From Warburgia ugandensis (taxonomy: Eukaryota > Streptophyta > Magnoliopsida > Canellales > Canellaceae), in assembly GCA_035236585.1 (NCBI GenBank), contig CP141127.1:76613495-76677494 (forward strand): a DNA stretch of 64,000 bases, given 5' to 3'. The translations under genes and the position numbers were made by a program. The notes under the pieces are model-generated. The model searched no databases. It was not told the origin of the DNA and saw nothing but the letters and a program-made list of their open reading frames with translations. Each line of letters begins with the position of its first letter. The first letter of the stretch is position 1. Positions 26,701 to 39,218 of the stretch are shown here, piece by piece.

Positions 26701-27933
26701 CAAGCTATCGTTTGTGTAGGTACATAAACAATTAATGTAATAAAATAAATGAATAATAGTACTGATAAAATAAAAAGTCTATCATCTATGAAGATAGAGG
26801 TATCATAAGTCATGCTAACATAAATGCCAATTTATTCCATATGCTAAAATGTGCATTTCAAGGAGTTAAAACATGACATGAATCAATGTAAATGAGCATA
26901 CAATAAGAATAAGGGCACCCTAAGGTAATGGGTCCTACAACATCACACTAATATCACTGATTATGAGTACTCATAGCCAACCTTTGAGTGTTGTCACACC
27001 CAGGCATATCATCCATAACCATGCTCATCATACACGCACACATAATAAGAATATGCACCGTCATGCCGCAGTGGCAACCCTCCATGGGTCTCAACCACCG
27101 CCGCTCTCCGTCGACACTATAACGGGAGACTTAAGGTCTGTCCCCATGGAAAGGCCCAGACCGGTAGTGTGGACTATCCATGTTACCAAACCCCTACCGA
27201 ATGCCATCTACGAGCAGGTGTCTATCATATCATAATCTCATCACATCACAAATCTCGGAGCGTGGGTGGCCGTCCCTATCCCTCCTAGCATGACACCCAC
27301 TGGGCGAGAGCACCCGTCATCAAATATAAAAACACAAAAATCATATGTATATGCTAAAACTCAAGAGTACTCGTGGCTCGCAATCCCCAAGGCATGCCCC
27401 TCATCCTGAGGTTAGCTTATAAAAGGACCAGCTACCAAGCCTCTATTCTTATTTCCATGCAAATTCATGCATTTCCAATATATGATAAGAAAGAAGTCTC
27501 TATTTAAGTATAATTAATTAATATCATGCTCATAAAAACATTTGTCATGGGTTTATTCAATGAAAGATTTCAATTTGTAATAATCATAATGCACTTTAAG
27601 TCTCATGAAATCAATGACAAATAAAAAATGCAATTTAAAACACAATCACTCATGATGCTATGTTTATGCATAGTTTTAAAAATCAAGGCAAAGTATTAAT
27701 TGTCGTCACCTACCTCAAAGTGAGACCACTTAGCTTGCTAATAATCCCCTTAACTGGTATGTTCAAGTGCACTTGTCCATGTCACGTCACTATTTAAAAA
27801 ATTTTCTAAATTAAAAGTGGTCATTTATAAGTTTTTAAGTTAAAACTAGGTCCGCGTCGTCAATACAGTCACAACCCCTCTTTTGGATAGTGATTTGGAC
27901 TCCTATAGCTCCCAAAAATCAAGTTTTTAAGTG

Positions 27934-27957
27934 TATATATATATATATATATATATA
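27934..27957. repeat. (AT)n microsatellite
   Basis: About 24 bp of AT dinucleotides inside solo LTR e. Confidence 0.9.
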
Positions 27958-28106
27958 CGTAAATGGGGCCTGACCGACCACCATAAGTGGTATGCACCGC
28001 AGGCGCTGGTTTACGTTAGTCATAAAGATGCCCACGTGGAGTCTTTGTTGGGGCATCCTATTGGGCGTCCCGGCATCAACGCCAGGGCGCCGACGCAGTC
28101 ACCGCT

Positions 28107-28142
28107 GCCGGAGAAGAAGACCAAATTCTGGTCTTCTCCGGC
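28107..28142. repeat. GC-rich hairpin in solo LTR e
   Basis: GCCGGAGAAG-AAG-ACCA, short loop AATTC, TGGTCTTCTCCGGC: 14-bp arms with a 3-nt bulge. It lies in a GC-rich island (about 28030-28150), unlike the AT-rich rest of the LTR. Confidence 0.8.
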
Positions 28143-28909
28143 AAGCCCACAGGCGTCTAAATCTTGTGATTTTTGTGCCGTTTTTCTCAGAATTTCATCT
28201 AGATTTCATTTATACCCTCCTTTTGCATTGATTTTGCCAAAAACTATGTTTTTAAAGTGGTCTTTCCTAAGTTCCTAAAAACTTCCCTAGGTACTGATTT
28301 TCACGTTTTCTGGAGAAAGCAACTGTTGGATCTCTCTCAAATTTAAAGGGTTTATCCTTGGGTCTATCATGCACTAGATGGACGGTCTGATTTGTAAACA
28401 GATGTGGTCCCATCCATGAAATCACACCCCAACAGTAGCGTGCACAGGGTTCTTAGTTTTTCCTGATTTTTTTTTGTATTTCTATTTATATATCCTATTT
28501 AATAAATAAATATTTAAGGGATTAAGACTTACCTCGTCTAGTTGGGCGTTGGTGGATGTTGCCGGAGCTCTACTCGCCGAAAAACTTAAAATTTTCAAAG
28601 CTAAGATTTTGATGAAAACTCAGCGAAAACAAGGGAAAGGTGGAGTGTTTTGGCGCCTGAAGGGGGGTGCCATTATCAATTCGGGCCCCTGTGTTATACA
28701 TTTATGCTAAATTACCAAAATACCCCTATAACTTCAACGGCTCATAACTCTCTCGTTTGAGCTCTATTTTCTGCGTTCTTTATGGCGTTGGAATCCTATT
28801 GACGAGGACTTTCAAACTCTTAAGTTTTCAGGATCAAATTCTATTTATAAAATTTTAATTTAATTGATTTAATAAAATTTTAATTTATCCAAAAATTAAG
28901 GATATTACA

Positions 28910-30330
28910 TCTAAATAGGGAAACCTCTGTCAAATTTTTATTAAAAATATAAGGTTAATTTCCCTAATTAAATATCATGCATCATTTATATTTAACATCC
29001 ATTGGCATTAAATGGAAAATATGTAAAACCATTATTGGAATATGATAATGTGATCAATGACTAATATGTCACTAAGGTTTTTATGTGTTGATTGTTGAGG
29101 ATTTGTTTTAAACAGGCACTTTTGCCTGGTGGACACTATGATAGGAGGGTTATAAGGATGGGCACCCACCTTCCGATGGTTGAGTTTTTGACACCAGGCC
29201 TAAGTGGTTAGATGCCAAGTGTGGCATCATGGGAAGGCTACATTGCATGACCCGTTCTCCTCCCATGCGAGACGATGATAAATCTCACGTAGTTGGTGTT
29301 AGCATTGAGCATGCTATGTCCCACTATTGGGCAGTTGTAGCAACATAGTGATCCATGTATTCTTTTGCTATAGTGTCCCACGATTGAGCAGTTGTTGTAG
29401 TGTTGTGGTGTCCCATTATAGGGCAATTGCCGCAGGTTGCTTTTTGGCAACACGGTGTAATAGGTCATAGATACCCTGGCCACTAGGAATGACAATGCCA
29501 TGTATGATTTGAGATTTGATATATTTATATTTACATGCTGAGAATTGATATGTTCGACATAAATTGCTGATGACTTCCCTGTATGTTGTTTAAATTGAGA
29601 TTTTAGCACTTATCTACTTTATCATCAATTTTTGGTTACTTGTTTGCTGAATACTCTTTTGATGTCAATAAATCATATTGCTCTTACACTTGTATTGTAC
29701 TCAAATGACCTAAAACATTGAATGGAATGTTTGAAAAGCATACAAATGTTATATTACTAATAAGCCTTAGGAATGACACCTAAGGATGTGTCATTATGTG
29801 TGTAAGGTCATGAAAGAGAGTTTGCATTGACTTATATTTGTGATCTTAGTTTTATTTGCTAAGTATATTCCCTTATACTCACCCCACCAACCCTACAGAT
29901 AAGCACTAAGAAGGGAAAGGCAAGAGTGTTGAGACCAAGTGTGTGGAATAGTCAGAGAGAGACTATAGACAGTGTATGAATGCTTTGTACATTTTGTAAA
30001 TGGTTGTGAGATAACTGAGTAGTTATACAACTATTATCAACAGTTAGACATGTATAAATATGTTTAATATATATTGGATTATGGGCTGTAACTAGACAGT
30101 TTTCTGAAAAATGATAAGTTTTTGACTTGTCATATTTGAATGTAAAAATGCTTGAATTTTGAACTCCAGAATGTGCTTTGATAGGTCGTATGACACTCAG
30201 GATTTTTCGAAAGGTCTTTTTAAAGAAAAATTGTTTCCACTGTTTGTTTTCTAAATGAAATTTTCAAATAGGGATCTGGCCTTTCAAAAATGAATTCTAA
30301 AAAAGGCATTTGAAAACTTGAGCTATCACA
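28910..30330 (+). mobile_element. Solo LTR d, second part
   Basis: Resumes after the nested LTR and ends AACTTGAGCTATCACA. The last 150 bp read backward match the start of the minus-strand LTR at 57505 (TGTGGCAACTCAAGTTTTC), linking the two as one subfamily. Confidence 0.82.
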
Positions 30331-30335
30331 AAAAG

Positions 30336-30443
30336 ATTTAAAAGCTTTGAGATTAAAAGAAGCCATGACACTTAATAGAGGGGAATGGAGGAACAAGATT
30401 CATGTAATTCACCACTAATCAGGATAAGGTCTTGATGATGATG
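30336..30443 (+). mobile_element. RTE-type LINE, piece 3 (3' end)
   Basis: MTLNRGEWRNKIHVI-like end of the ORF and the (GAT)n 3' terminus (CTTGATGATGATG) typical of plant RTE elements. It is followed by ATGCACTTG (30444-30452), the right target duplication matching 2849-2857. It joins in frame to piece 2 across solo LTR d. Confidence 0.85.
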
Positions 30444-30452
30444 ATGCACTTG

Positions 30453-30530
30453 TATATGATGAGTTAGAGAGATTGAGGGAGTTATGATAGATATTAGTAA
30501 AGGAATACCTTCATTAGTTGATGCTTTGGC

Positions 30531-30564
<34 letters not shown>

Positions 30565-31195
30565 TATCGTAAAAGTCATTTTCGCAAAAGCTGACAAACA
30601 CTACCATTTTTCTTTGACTATTTTAGTTCCGCTACCAAAACTTTCTTTTTTTTACATGGCCTTCCACTTTTTGTTATTTGTGGAGTGCCACCATTTTACA
30701 TGGTTTTCTTTTTGCAACTTAATTAGCCTGGATTTTTGGTAAATCCATCTTTCATTCTCTTGCCATACATGGTATAGATTTTAATTAGAGGTAATGTCTT
30801 TTTCTCTCTATAAATTATTTGGTGTGATTGGTATCAAACACTACATGAAAGGTATGATTGGGCCCCAAATTTTAATTTTTTTAAATTAATTCAAATTGTC
30901 CTTTTTGATTCAAGATGCATTAAACAACCATGTTCCTAAAACAATAAGTTAAAGGTGGATAGTAAAAACATCTCTTTTAGAGCTTCTTTTGCTCCTAAAA
31001 TATATGGTCTAAAACAAAATAGTCCAAGAACACAATAGACCATCTATTTTATGACATAGAAAACCTAAGAGAGAAGGTTTTTATGACTAGATTTTACCTA
31101 GAGTTTTGGGACTTAGACCAACTTATGTTGTTGCATCAAATAAATTATTGGATCATTGAGAAAACTTTAAAAAGTGGAGCCAACTTGCATTTTTT
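30453..31195. other. Unassigned DNA with (AT)n tract
   Basis: Contains an (AT)n run at 30535-30562. The rest is AT-rich with no recognisable gene or element. Confidence 0.5.
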
Positions 31196-31270
31196 AGACT
31201 ATTTTTATATAATTACCACACAACCAGCTCTCTCTCTCTCTCTCTATTTTTATATAATTACCACACAACC

Positions 31271-31364
<94 letters not shown>
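31196..31364 (+). repeat. Long (CT)n tract with a duplicated leader
   Basis: A 46-bp unit (CTATTTTTATATAATTACCA plus CACAACCAGCT and CT repeats) occurs twice in a row, the second copy running into about 90 bp of CT. Duplication through the CT tract resembles that in the Athila 5' LTR. Confidence 0.9.
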
Positions 31365-31368
<4 letters not shown>

Positions 31369-33029
31369 TGTTTCTCACTTGACTACATCAACTCACTACA
31401 CATAATGTAGGATCCAATTTTGGAAAATACTCTATCATGCACTTTCTTAATTAATTCAATAGGTGGGTCCTTGAACCCTTACTATAGACACTCTATTTTG
31501 GGCCCTACCAATCATCTCAAATTGAATTTTATTCCCCTATGATGAACTTTTTTTTACTTGTGAGACTTCATTTATATAAGAAACATCAAGCCAATATGTA
31601 GGAAAGAGCTTCAAGAAGAATGCTACTTGTGAAAATTATTGAAAAGTCACCAAAATTGGGGCATGCACCCTAATATATGCAAGTCACCCCTAAAAATTTT
31701 TTATCCCCCCCACCCACTAAGCAACCTATTCAATCATTTGTCATTAGATTGTAAAGACTTCCAATATTGTAAAACTAGATGGACCCACATGCATTGTTTT
31801 AAAACTTTTCATCAATTAGCATAATCATTTCAAATTTAAGCATTTAGTCTAGAATCTTACAAATCAATCATTGTTAATCCTTAATTTAGTCCATAATTCC
31901 TTAATTATTGCTTGTATTAGAGACCAACTTTGTACCAGGTGATATTTAACCCCTTTCCAATATCAAAACAAAGCACTTACCTAATCTTTGGCACTCAAAC
32001 TCAAGGTCCTAAAGTCTTTCTAAAGGTGATGTCTATAGAGAAAGACTCTACAACCCTAACCTCACAAAGAATCACCATACATACCATATAATAGAGAATG
32101 ATCTGAATAGGGTTCATAAAATTTTTTGAGAATCTTTTTTCTAATGACTCTACTAAGGAAGGCACTTAGCCTGAACCATGAGGTAATTGATGATTACTGG
32201 TTAATTGAGAAATAATGATGATTATTCATAATTACATTAATGTAAATCTATATATAAAAATAACTATAATATATTTTAGGACACACCTAGCTCTTGAACA
32301 AAACATAAAGTTAGATACTTTGATAATATAACTAATAAAAGACAAAACAAAACTCTTGAATTAAAATCAAGGAAGCTACCATCAATGTCACACTAAGGTG
32401 AAACAAATAACATTAATTAAGCAATGGTTAACTCTCATTTTGAGCACAAATACAAACTCATTCATTTGTATGATGGAGATCATATTGCATACCCTGAACC
32501 CTTGAGTCTTAGTAGAATGAGTTATTATCATGAAAGGTCATTGGGAGGTCATGACCTGGTGATAGAAAAGTCATTGAGAAGTCTAATAAAAGCCTCAATC
32601 TCTATCCAACATCCTCTAGATGTATCAAATAGAGCACTTCATGTACCAGTAACTTGGTTTCTTAAGCATTCTATTGTGAACTACCTAAATGAAGTATGAA
32701 TGCAACACTATATTTAAGGAGCTTTTAGCCTTAACCCATTGCATTAGCCCAACATGAGCATCATGTGTATACATATTTACCTATAGGTAGACCTAATTGG
32801 GGACTTGTAGGACACATAAATAGACACATGAGATAGAATTTGTTGCATCCAGAGTTTAGAAGTATGACAATGCTTGAGGTGACCATTGAGCCCACTTTAT
32901 TGAAGTCCCAAGGTAGATCTAGGATTCATAAGCAATGCTCTTATCAAAAGGAGAAAATATAGGAGAAAGCAATGGAAAATTGGTTATTGAGGTAACAAAA
33001 TTGTAAACAAAAATGACATCCTCTTTCTG
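31365..33029. other. Unassigned intergenic DNA
   Basis: No motif was recognised. The 91-codon frame at 32424-32699 shows no domain or signal peptide and is left uncalled. Confidence 0.5.
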
Positions 33030-33610
33030 TCAATCAGTTAAAATTTAACTTCAATGGTGCTTGCTATGGAATTCCAAGAATCATGGCATAGGAGGATGGT
33101 TGAGAGATTTAAACAACTCAATCACATTTGATTTCTCAACCCTCTTTGGAATTGGAAACTTTATATAAGCAAAAACTAGAGCTCTCAAGAATTGCCCTCT
33201 AGAGCCAATCAAAATGCTGGTCATTCGTACTGGAAGGGAACTCCTTCAACACTATCTCCTACCTTAAACAAGATGAACACATCTCCTGGAGATCAGTAGT
33301 TGATCAAATGAAGGCAACTCTAAAAGCATGTTCTTTCTCACTCTCCCATGTGCCAAGATCAACCAATAAGAGGTAGATCGCTTAACTAGAGAAGGAGTTA
33401 CATTAGAGGGACTTAGAGTAAGATGTTATCCCAATATAAGCAATAGGTAAATGTATACAGACTCTATTTTGACCTGTCATTGTTAGGATAGGTTTTGTAT
33501 AAAATGTAATTATGCCTCTTCAGGCTATTAGATCTACTTGATCTTTAAAGGTTGTAATTGCCACTGAGAGGGTTGTTCTCCCCCATTAATATAAATAAAA
33601 CATTGTTTCA
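33030..33610 (+). mobile_element. L1-like LINE remnant: RNase H end
   Basis: Translation gives LKFNFNGACYGIPR, then after a frame change HGIGGWLRDL, matching the KLNFDGA-x-GNPG ... GIGGVLRD start of the RNase H domain in plant L1-type LINEs. Further on there is FSLSHVPRSTNK and then, in another frame, DRLTREG, like its HVPREANKxADxLAKEG end. An AATATAAATAAAAC stretch near 33588 may be the 3' end. The domain contains stops and at least one frameshift and is dead. Family resemblance was judged by eye. Confidence 0.6.
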
Positions 33611-33667
33611 AAAAGGAGATACAAAAGCAATGCAAAAGATGTAAAAAATGAATGATTAATTAGTGAA

Positions 33668-33973
33668 TTGATTCCATCCCATTCACCTTCCAAATTTTCT
33701 ACCCAATCACTGTCGAACCTCACATCGCCAAAGGCCAAATCTAGTACCAACCTATCCTTTGAGGAAATGATGGGTAAGATGTGTAATGAAATGGCTGATA
33801 TGATGAGACTGGCAATAAAAGCCATATCAAAGGAAAATGTAACTCTCAAGAGGTTGTTGTTGGAAAACGGTCACAGAAACAATGTACCACGATTTGACCT
33901 TGAGGACTTTGATGAGGAACCTTTAGATGAGCCACCCCAACGAGAACTAGTTCGTACTACCCTAGTGAATTAG
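33668..33973 (+). CDS. Unrecognised 101-codon ORF
   Basis: Open frame with a Ser/Pro-rich start, then an amphipathic helical-looking segment (EEMMGKMCNEMADMMRLAIK), then a charged acidic stretch (FDLEDFDEEPLDEPPQRE). Coding-like sequence of similar composition continues to about 34150 (ALETWVNHIAFKQMKNELGV). The pattern recalls the N-terminal part of plant retroelement gag proteins, but no zinc knuckle or firm motif was seen. It could equally be a decayed host gene. Confidence 0.3.
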   Translation: MIPSHSPSKFSTQSLSNLTSPKAKSSTNLSFEEMMGKMCNEMADMMRLAIKAISKENVTLKRLLLENGHRNNVPRFDLEDFDEEPLDEPPQRELVRTTLVN

Positions 33974-34149
33974 GAACCCCAAATGCCCAAAGTTAAGACC
34001 ATCGCTTTAGAAACTTGGGTCAACCATATTGCATTCAAGCAAATGAAAAATGAACTTGGGGTTGAACGCTATAGGAAGCCACAAGGTGATGTTGAATCAT
34101 TGGAACTATTCTCCCATGCAAGAGTGTCAAATGATTTTAAGATGCATAA

Positions 34150-37100
34150 ATTATAGACAGTAGGTACTTTTTCTCTCTATGAGAGTCGTAAACAATTTTG
34201 ACCATGATGTGTCCTATGGGCTCTTTTTTATTAGGGGAATGGAGGAGAGTTAGACAAAACTAACCTCCCACCCTCCCGTCCACCTCTCAACAATCATAGT
34301 AGCACTCTTATAGGAAACTTACATTATGCATCCCCGAGCAAATTTATAACTGAAGTTGATAGTCAATGATGCATACCATTTAAATTGTTGGAGCTTACTG
34401 TGAAAAGGGCACATAAAAATGTAGGGGTTTTTGCTTAACGATCCCTGCTTGGTACAATAAAATCCTTGATTATGTTGTAATGCTTAATATGTAGACACAT
34501 GTTATCGGCCATATGAATAATTTTCTAAAATACCAAATTTGCCCATAATCATGGATTAACAACTTTATTATTTTAATTGTTTCTCTTTAAAACTTTCCTC
34601 TTCCACATGAATCATCTTTATTCTATTCATCAATTTCCTTGGCTGAGAAAAGATCAACTTCTTGAATTTGCCTTCCTCATCCCTCCTTGAAAGATCAAAC
34701 AATCTCTTAATCGCTACTCAATGGCTTGTTTTACAACTATGGCTGCTTCCTATGGCATTTCTTAAAGAGACATCTCTTATATTAATAATTTTGCCTTAGG
34801 TTGAATCTTTATAGTTTCCTATCGTCGGACTTTTCTCTTTAGGTAGCTAGTCAATATTATTATTTCTGATCACTTTTCATGTTTTAACGAATTCTTAGTG
34901 ACTTTTGTATCTATATTTGATGCTGTCCATTTTTAGATAAATTTAATTAGTTTCCCATTTCATATAATTAGTTTATACACAACTTGCTTTCTTACATTCT
35001 AGTTTAAATTACCTCAAAAATAACAAATAACGAATTGAGTCAAAGCTAAAGATAAAATATTTGTTTGATGATCTTCAATGGAAGCGAAAAATAAATCCAA
35101 AAGGTTTGCTTGTTATTAATTTTTTGGGTGAGAAACTAACCATGATTAGTTAGTTCCTTTTTAAAGTCAACAATGATTTATTAGTTAAGAGGAGACTTAT
35201 GATGTAAGATAATTCTTTCTAAATTGTGCTAATTACTTAAGGGTAGAATTGAGATTTGAGAGAAACTTTTGGACTGCAGCTAATTAATGGATGCCAATTT
35301 TAAAATTCTGTTGGCTATCTTCTAAAATGTCCTTAGTAAACACTAGTTGATAATTAAATATTTACCAAGGAGTATCATCCATTTAGAGGCCTTTTAGCAA
35401 TAATCTAAAAACGTGGAATCAATAATCCTTTGATTTGTTTGGGGTTTTAAATGAATACGAAGTGTCTCTATTATCTTTTCTAATCATCAGTCTGAAGTGC
35501 ACAAATCGTGGGCTTAGACTTGTCAGATGGGTAGGAAGTTTGGTGAATTGCTGATAAACACAATCTATATTATTGGATGATTTGAATCAATTAAAACAGT
35601 GGGCCCTAGCTGATTTTTTACCCACAAATAAATAAATTGCCCTCTTTTGTTAGTGTTCTGACGTGGGGTTGGCGTTTGTGAGTTGGCTCACATTCAAATG
35701 CACAAAAAGTACATGCGAGGCTCAGCTGATGTTGGGATCCAAGCCTTTCATCTTGTGGTCCATATCTTGGAAGTGTCATTCTATTTCAATCCTTCTGGAT
35801 GATGTTAACTTTCTGATATACTAACATTTTCTCCGTCTTCTATTTTTTCTTTTTGAATTTTCCTAGCTGATCATTGTCGGTTATTAACAACAAAGCTGAA
35901 TGTGCTGCAATAAACATTTGGACTAAAACTTGCAACTGATCTTCGACCTTTCTCTTTGCAGATTATCGGCGATTCTCTCCTGGTTTACCCATTTTTACAA
36001 GTAGTAAGATGTTTTATGGGAGTTACGTACTTCAGACGATTTATCCCACTGTTTTAGACAGGGAAATAGAACAGCGGGCATTTTGGTAGCTAACAGGACT
36101 GCTAGCAAACTCGTTTCCGAGAGTTGGTATGATAAACCTGAACGCAGACTTACTTAGGCACAATGGTAACAAGACTTATTGCTTATTATTTTGTCATGGC
36201 AAGTGATATTGTCACCATTATTTACTTATTATTATTTTTCTTTTTTGTTAAAAGTTAGACCACACAACTGTGCTCAGCCTCAAACCCTGGTCACCCTCAT
36301 TTTCTATACATTAGCCCCTTATTAAATGTCACAATGGCTATAATTTTAAGTTGGCCCATATTTATGAAGGTCCAAACTGTTCATAACATTGTCTTTAATT
36401 TAGATGGAATATGCTGTAAAAAGCTCAACTATCAAATGATCTTAGTTATTGCTACTTTTAATTATAAAATGGTAATAAAACTTTTGACTGTTCATTTTGC
36501 GACTTAAGAAAATACAGTGGAGACGAGTTTTGGAGCATGGACAATCTAAAAAAATCTGAGCCCAAGATACAGGTGTTCGTAGCGATAGTGAAGGGCTTGT
36601 GAAGACAATGGGGGAGGTAGTTATATAACTTCCCTTGAGATAGTAGTAGCTAATGGCATTTGATTTTATTTTGATGCATGGTCATCTAAGTCAACACGTC
36701 AATTAAGAGCTGGGACGACCTATACTTTTAGGAGAAATATTATCTAGGTAAACTTCTTATACACTCCATGACTCCGTCGTTGTATGACCTGACTCATTTA
36801 TCTTGGCATCTCTTATATAGGATGCGTACAAAAATTCATGATCATTAAATTCTAAGTCAACACATAAGCATGCGGTCACCAATACTTTAATACTATCTGG
36901 ACCCAACTTTCAACAAACTTTTGACTCTTTCATTTTAGTCTTATTTTTTTGGATAATCTAATTCATTCATCTTCTTTGGCATACTTCTTCATACCTATTA
37001 GATACTTCTAGAAAGTAATTTCTCAGTCAAAAAAGTTTTTTAATTATGAAGATTGGACTTTTCAACTAAAAAAGATAGAAGCACAAGTGACATGAGGTTT

Positions 37101-37450
37101 TACCAGTGACCCTCCGAGGAAAGGGAGAAGAAGATGAGAAGGCCAGATCATCAAAGGTAGGGTCTCAGTAGAGGGTCACGGAATCAACGGCGGAAACTCA
37201 GCCCCGATGGTACTTCTCCAGTTGTAACGCGTCAAACCCCACACTTGTCTGCCGTCTTCACGCGCAAATTCCAAGTGATAACCTGTTAACCATTTGTCTG
37301 CATCTTTCGCTGTCATTCCCCCGCGGAGCACTTGAGCAGAAATATCTGGCCTTAAGAGTCCTACAGATTTATCGTGTTATCTCTTCCTATGAAATAAGAG
37401 CAAACAGAACACAAATCTTTGAGAAATTCTTCTTCTCTACTTCGCCTCCT
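34150..37450. other. Unassigned DNA upstream of the defensin-like gene
   Basis: Over 3 kb with no recognised element or ORF. Somewhat less repeat-like than the rest of the window. It includes the presumed promoter of the downstream gene; no clear TATA box was identified. A GC-richer patch lies at about 37080-37330. Confidence 0.5.
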
Positions 37451-37551
37451 ATTTCCCCAAGTCTTTGGGAAGCCAATTCAGAAAGCAAAAACCCATTGTT
37501 GGGGATCTCTACTTCTTGCAATCGTCCTCTGAAGCTGCAGAGAAGGCAAAG

Positions 37552-38883
37552 ATGAAGAAGCTCTCATTCGCTTTTCCAATGCTTTGTGTGGCTCTGCTCT
37601 TGTTTTCTCTGGGTAGGATTCCGAACTTCCCTTTCTTTGTCATTTGTTCATCACATCTCAATAGATTGAAGCAAGGACTGATATATTATGAGGGTCCAAT
37701 TTGATTGTTCACTCTGAAGCATCCATCTGATTATAATTAGGGCAAGGCCGGGCGCCAGTGTCCAAATTCACATTGTTAATTAGAGCCATATTTTGCAATA
37801 TTTGATAGCGAAAACAGCAGATTGTTAGACATAGGAACTTCGACCCGGCGTGATTTTTTCTTCTTGAAAACAAAGAAAGTACCCTGTTAGATTCGTGGTC
37901 TGGATCAACCTGTAGGTTACATCCTGCCGTGTAACGGTGGATATGCTCATGTGTGATCGCACTCTACTGAAGGGCATTTCTCTTCCAACATCATCTTAGT
38001 TTTTATTGCTGCGGAGGCTGGATATTTGAGGGTGTTCGTCTTGGGCACCGCAAAACCCGTCCTGCGAGGGCGGCACCATGTAATTCTCAATCTGTAGCCC
38101 TCGATGAATAGGGGTCACTCGACGCATCTCTATTTCTATGTTACATCTTACGTGCCAGGTCTTGTGGCCCACGAGTCGCATATTCAGTGCCAACTGTTGA
38201 AGGGGAAAAGAAAATCTGAAGCGTTTATAGAAAACTAGAAACAGCTATACCTCTGATCTAAAATTCTCATTCATGAGATCATCTTAGCAACTGCTGCTGT
38301 TGGCTTTAAAATGAAAGATAAAGTTCTTTTGCAGCTAAAGAAAGCAGTGGCTAGAACTAGGATCATCAATGCATGAGAATTTTGGGTTATAGACCATCTA
38401 AGTCGGAGACTATTATGGACGGTTCAGATCTTTCAAAGTCTAGAACCATCTGAAGTTATAACTGTTTGTAACATTTAGTGAGGGGCCATGAAAAAAAAAA
38501 AGAGAACTAAACAAAAAGGTCACTCAAAAGTTGTATTGAGTGGAAGATCTAAGCCGTCTATCGGTGGCTTCCAAACTTAGATGGTTAAATAGAACTGAAG
38601 GAACCAGTCTGCTCAGGGGTGTAGCGTGTCTATGGTCCAAATGCTTTTGTTCTTGTTCTTAGTTAAACTAGTTCTCGTTCTCATTTCTCATTCACTTGAT
38701 CCTTCATTATTAGGTACGAGGACAGCGAACAGCCAGGATATATGTGGCGAATATTATCGTTTCGATGAGTGTGATTCAGTGTATTGTGATGACATGTGCA
38801 GAGCAGATTATGCCTACACTTACTATAGTTCAGAATGTTCAGGTCCAGAGCAGTGTCTGTGTAGGTTTACCTGTGTCAGTTGA
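37552..38883 (+). CDS. Secreted defensin-like peptide (eight Cys), two exons
   Basis: Exon 1 is 37552-37612 and exon 2 is 38714-38883, with a 1101-bp GT-AG intron (donor GTAGGA, acceptor TTATTAG) that splits a Gly codon after its first base. The 76-residue product has a signal peptide (MKKLSFAFPMLCVALLLFSL, cleavage likely near residues 25-28) and a mature part with Cys spaced C-x8-C-x4-C-x3-C-x12-C-x5-C-x1-C-x3-C. The CxxxC and CxC pairs are the plant defensin (CS-alpha-beta) signature. The intron in or just after the signal-peptide coding part is also typical of plant defensin genes. Unusual points: about 10 acidic against 3 basic residues, seven Tyr, and no Gly two residues before Cys5 (SEC instead of GxC). 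The frame upstream of 37552 has no in-frame ATG, so this Met is taken. Role (defence or cell-cell signalling) is inferred from the family. Confidence 0.85.
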
Positions 38884-39218
38884 TGGATCAAGCCAACTAT
38901 GGAATCCATCGTGGCCGTTCATGCAGTTATGCTTGATGTTGAATGAGAATAAGAAATACTAACTTTACCGCATTTATTTCTTTTACTCCCTATTATGTGA
39001 TGATTCTGAAGCATTATATTACCTCAAAGTTTCACTGTCTCATCCTGTGTCAGTTGATGAATCAAGCCAACGATGGAATCCATCGTGGCCGTTCATGCAG
39101 TTATGCTTGATGTTGAATGAGAATAAGAAATACTAACTTTGCCGCATTTATTTCTTTTACTCCCTATTATGTGATGATTCTGAAGCATTATATTACCTCA
39201 AAGTTCCACTGTCTCATG
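38871..39218 (+). repeat. 174-bp tandem duplication of the gene's end and 3' flank
   Basis: Unit 1 (38871-39044) starts in the last codons of the defensin-like gene and unit 2 (39045-39218) repeats it with very few differences. Both contain GAATGAGAATAAGAAATACT, which may serve as a poly(A) region. The near identity points to a recent event. Confidence 0.88.

Larger units (their letters stand above)
26160..28909 (-). mobile_element. Solo LTR e (minus strand), nested in LTR d
   Basis: Starts TGTAACACCCCGGGTC and ends GGATATTACA on the plus strand, so the element reads on the minus strand. Flanks TATAA (26155-26159) and TCTAA (28910-28914) differ at one base. 2750 bp, homologous to LTR a over long stretches, for example the CAGTGGCAACC / GTCTCAACCAC region near 27070-27100 and the AATCAAGTTTTT block near 27925. 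It carries the GGCATTG hairpin at 26669-26700 and a GC-rich hairpin at 28107-28142. Non-coding fossil. Confidence 0.82.

Noticed and set aside
37465-37551. N-terminal extension of the defensin-like protein
   Set aside because: The frame is open, but the first codon is TTG and there is no upstream ATG. An extension would also bury the signal peptide.
38744-38962. 72-codon frame overlapping exon 2 in another phase
   Set aside because: The eight-Cys pattern and splice phase clearly select the other frame.
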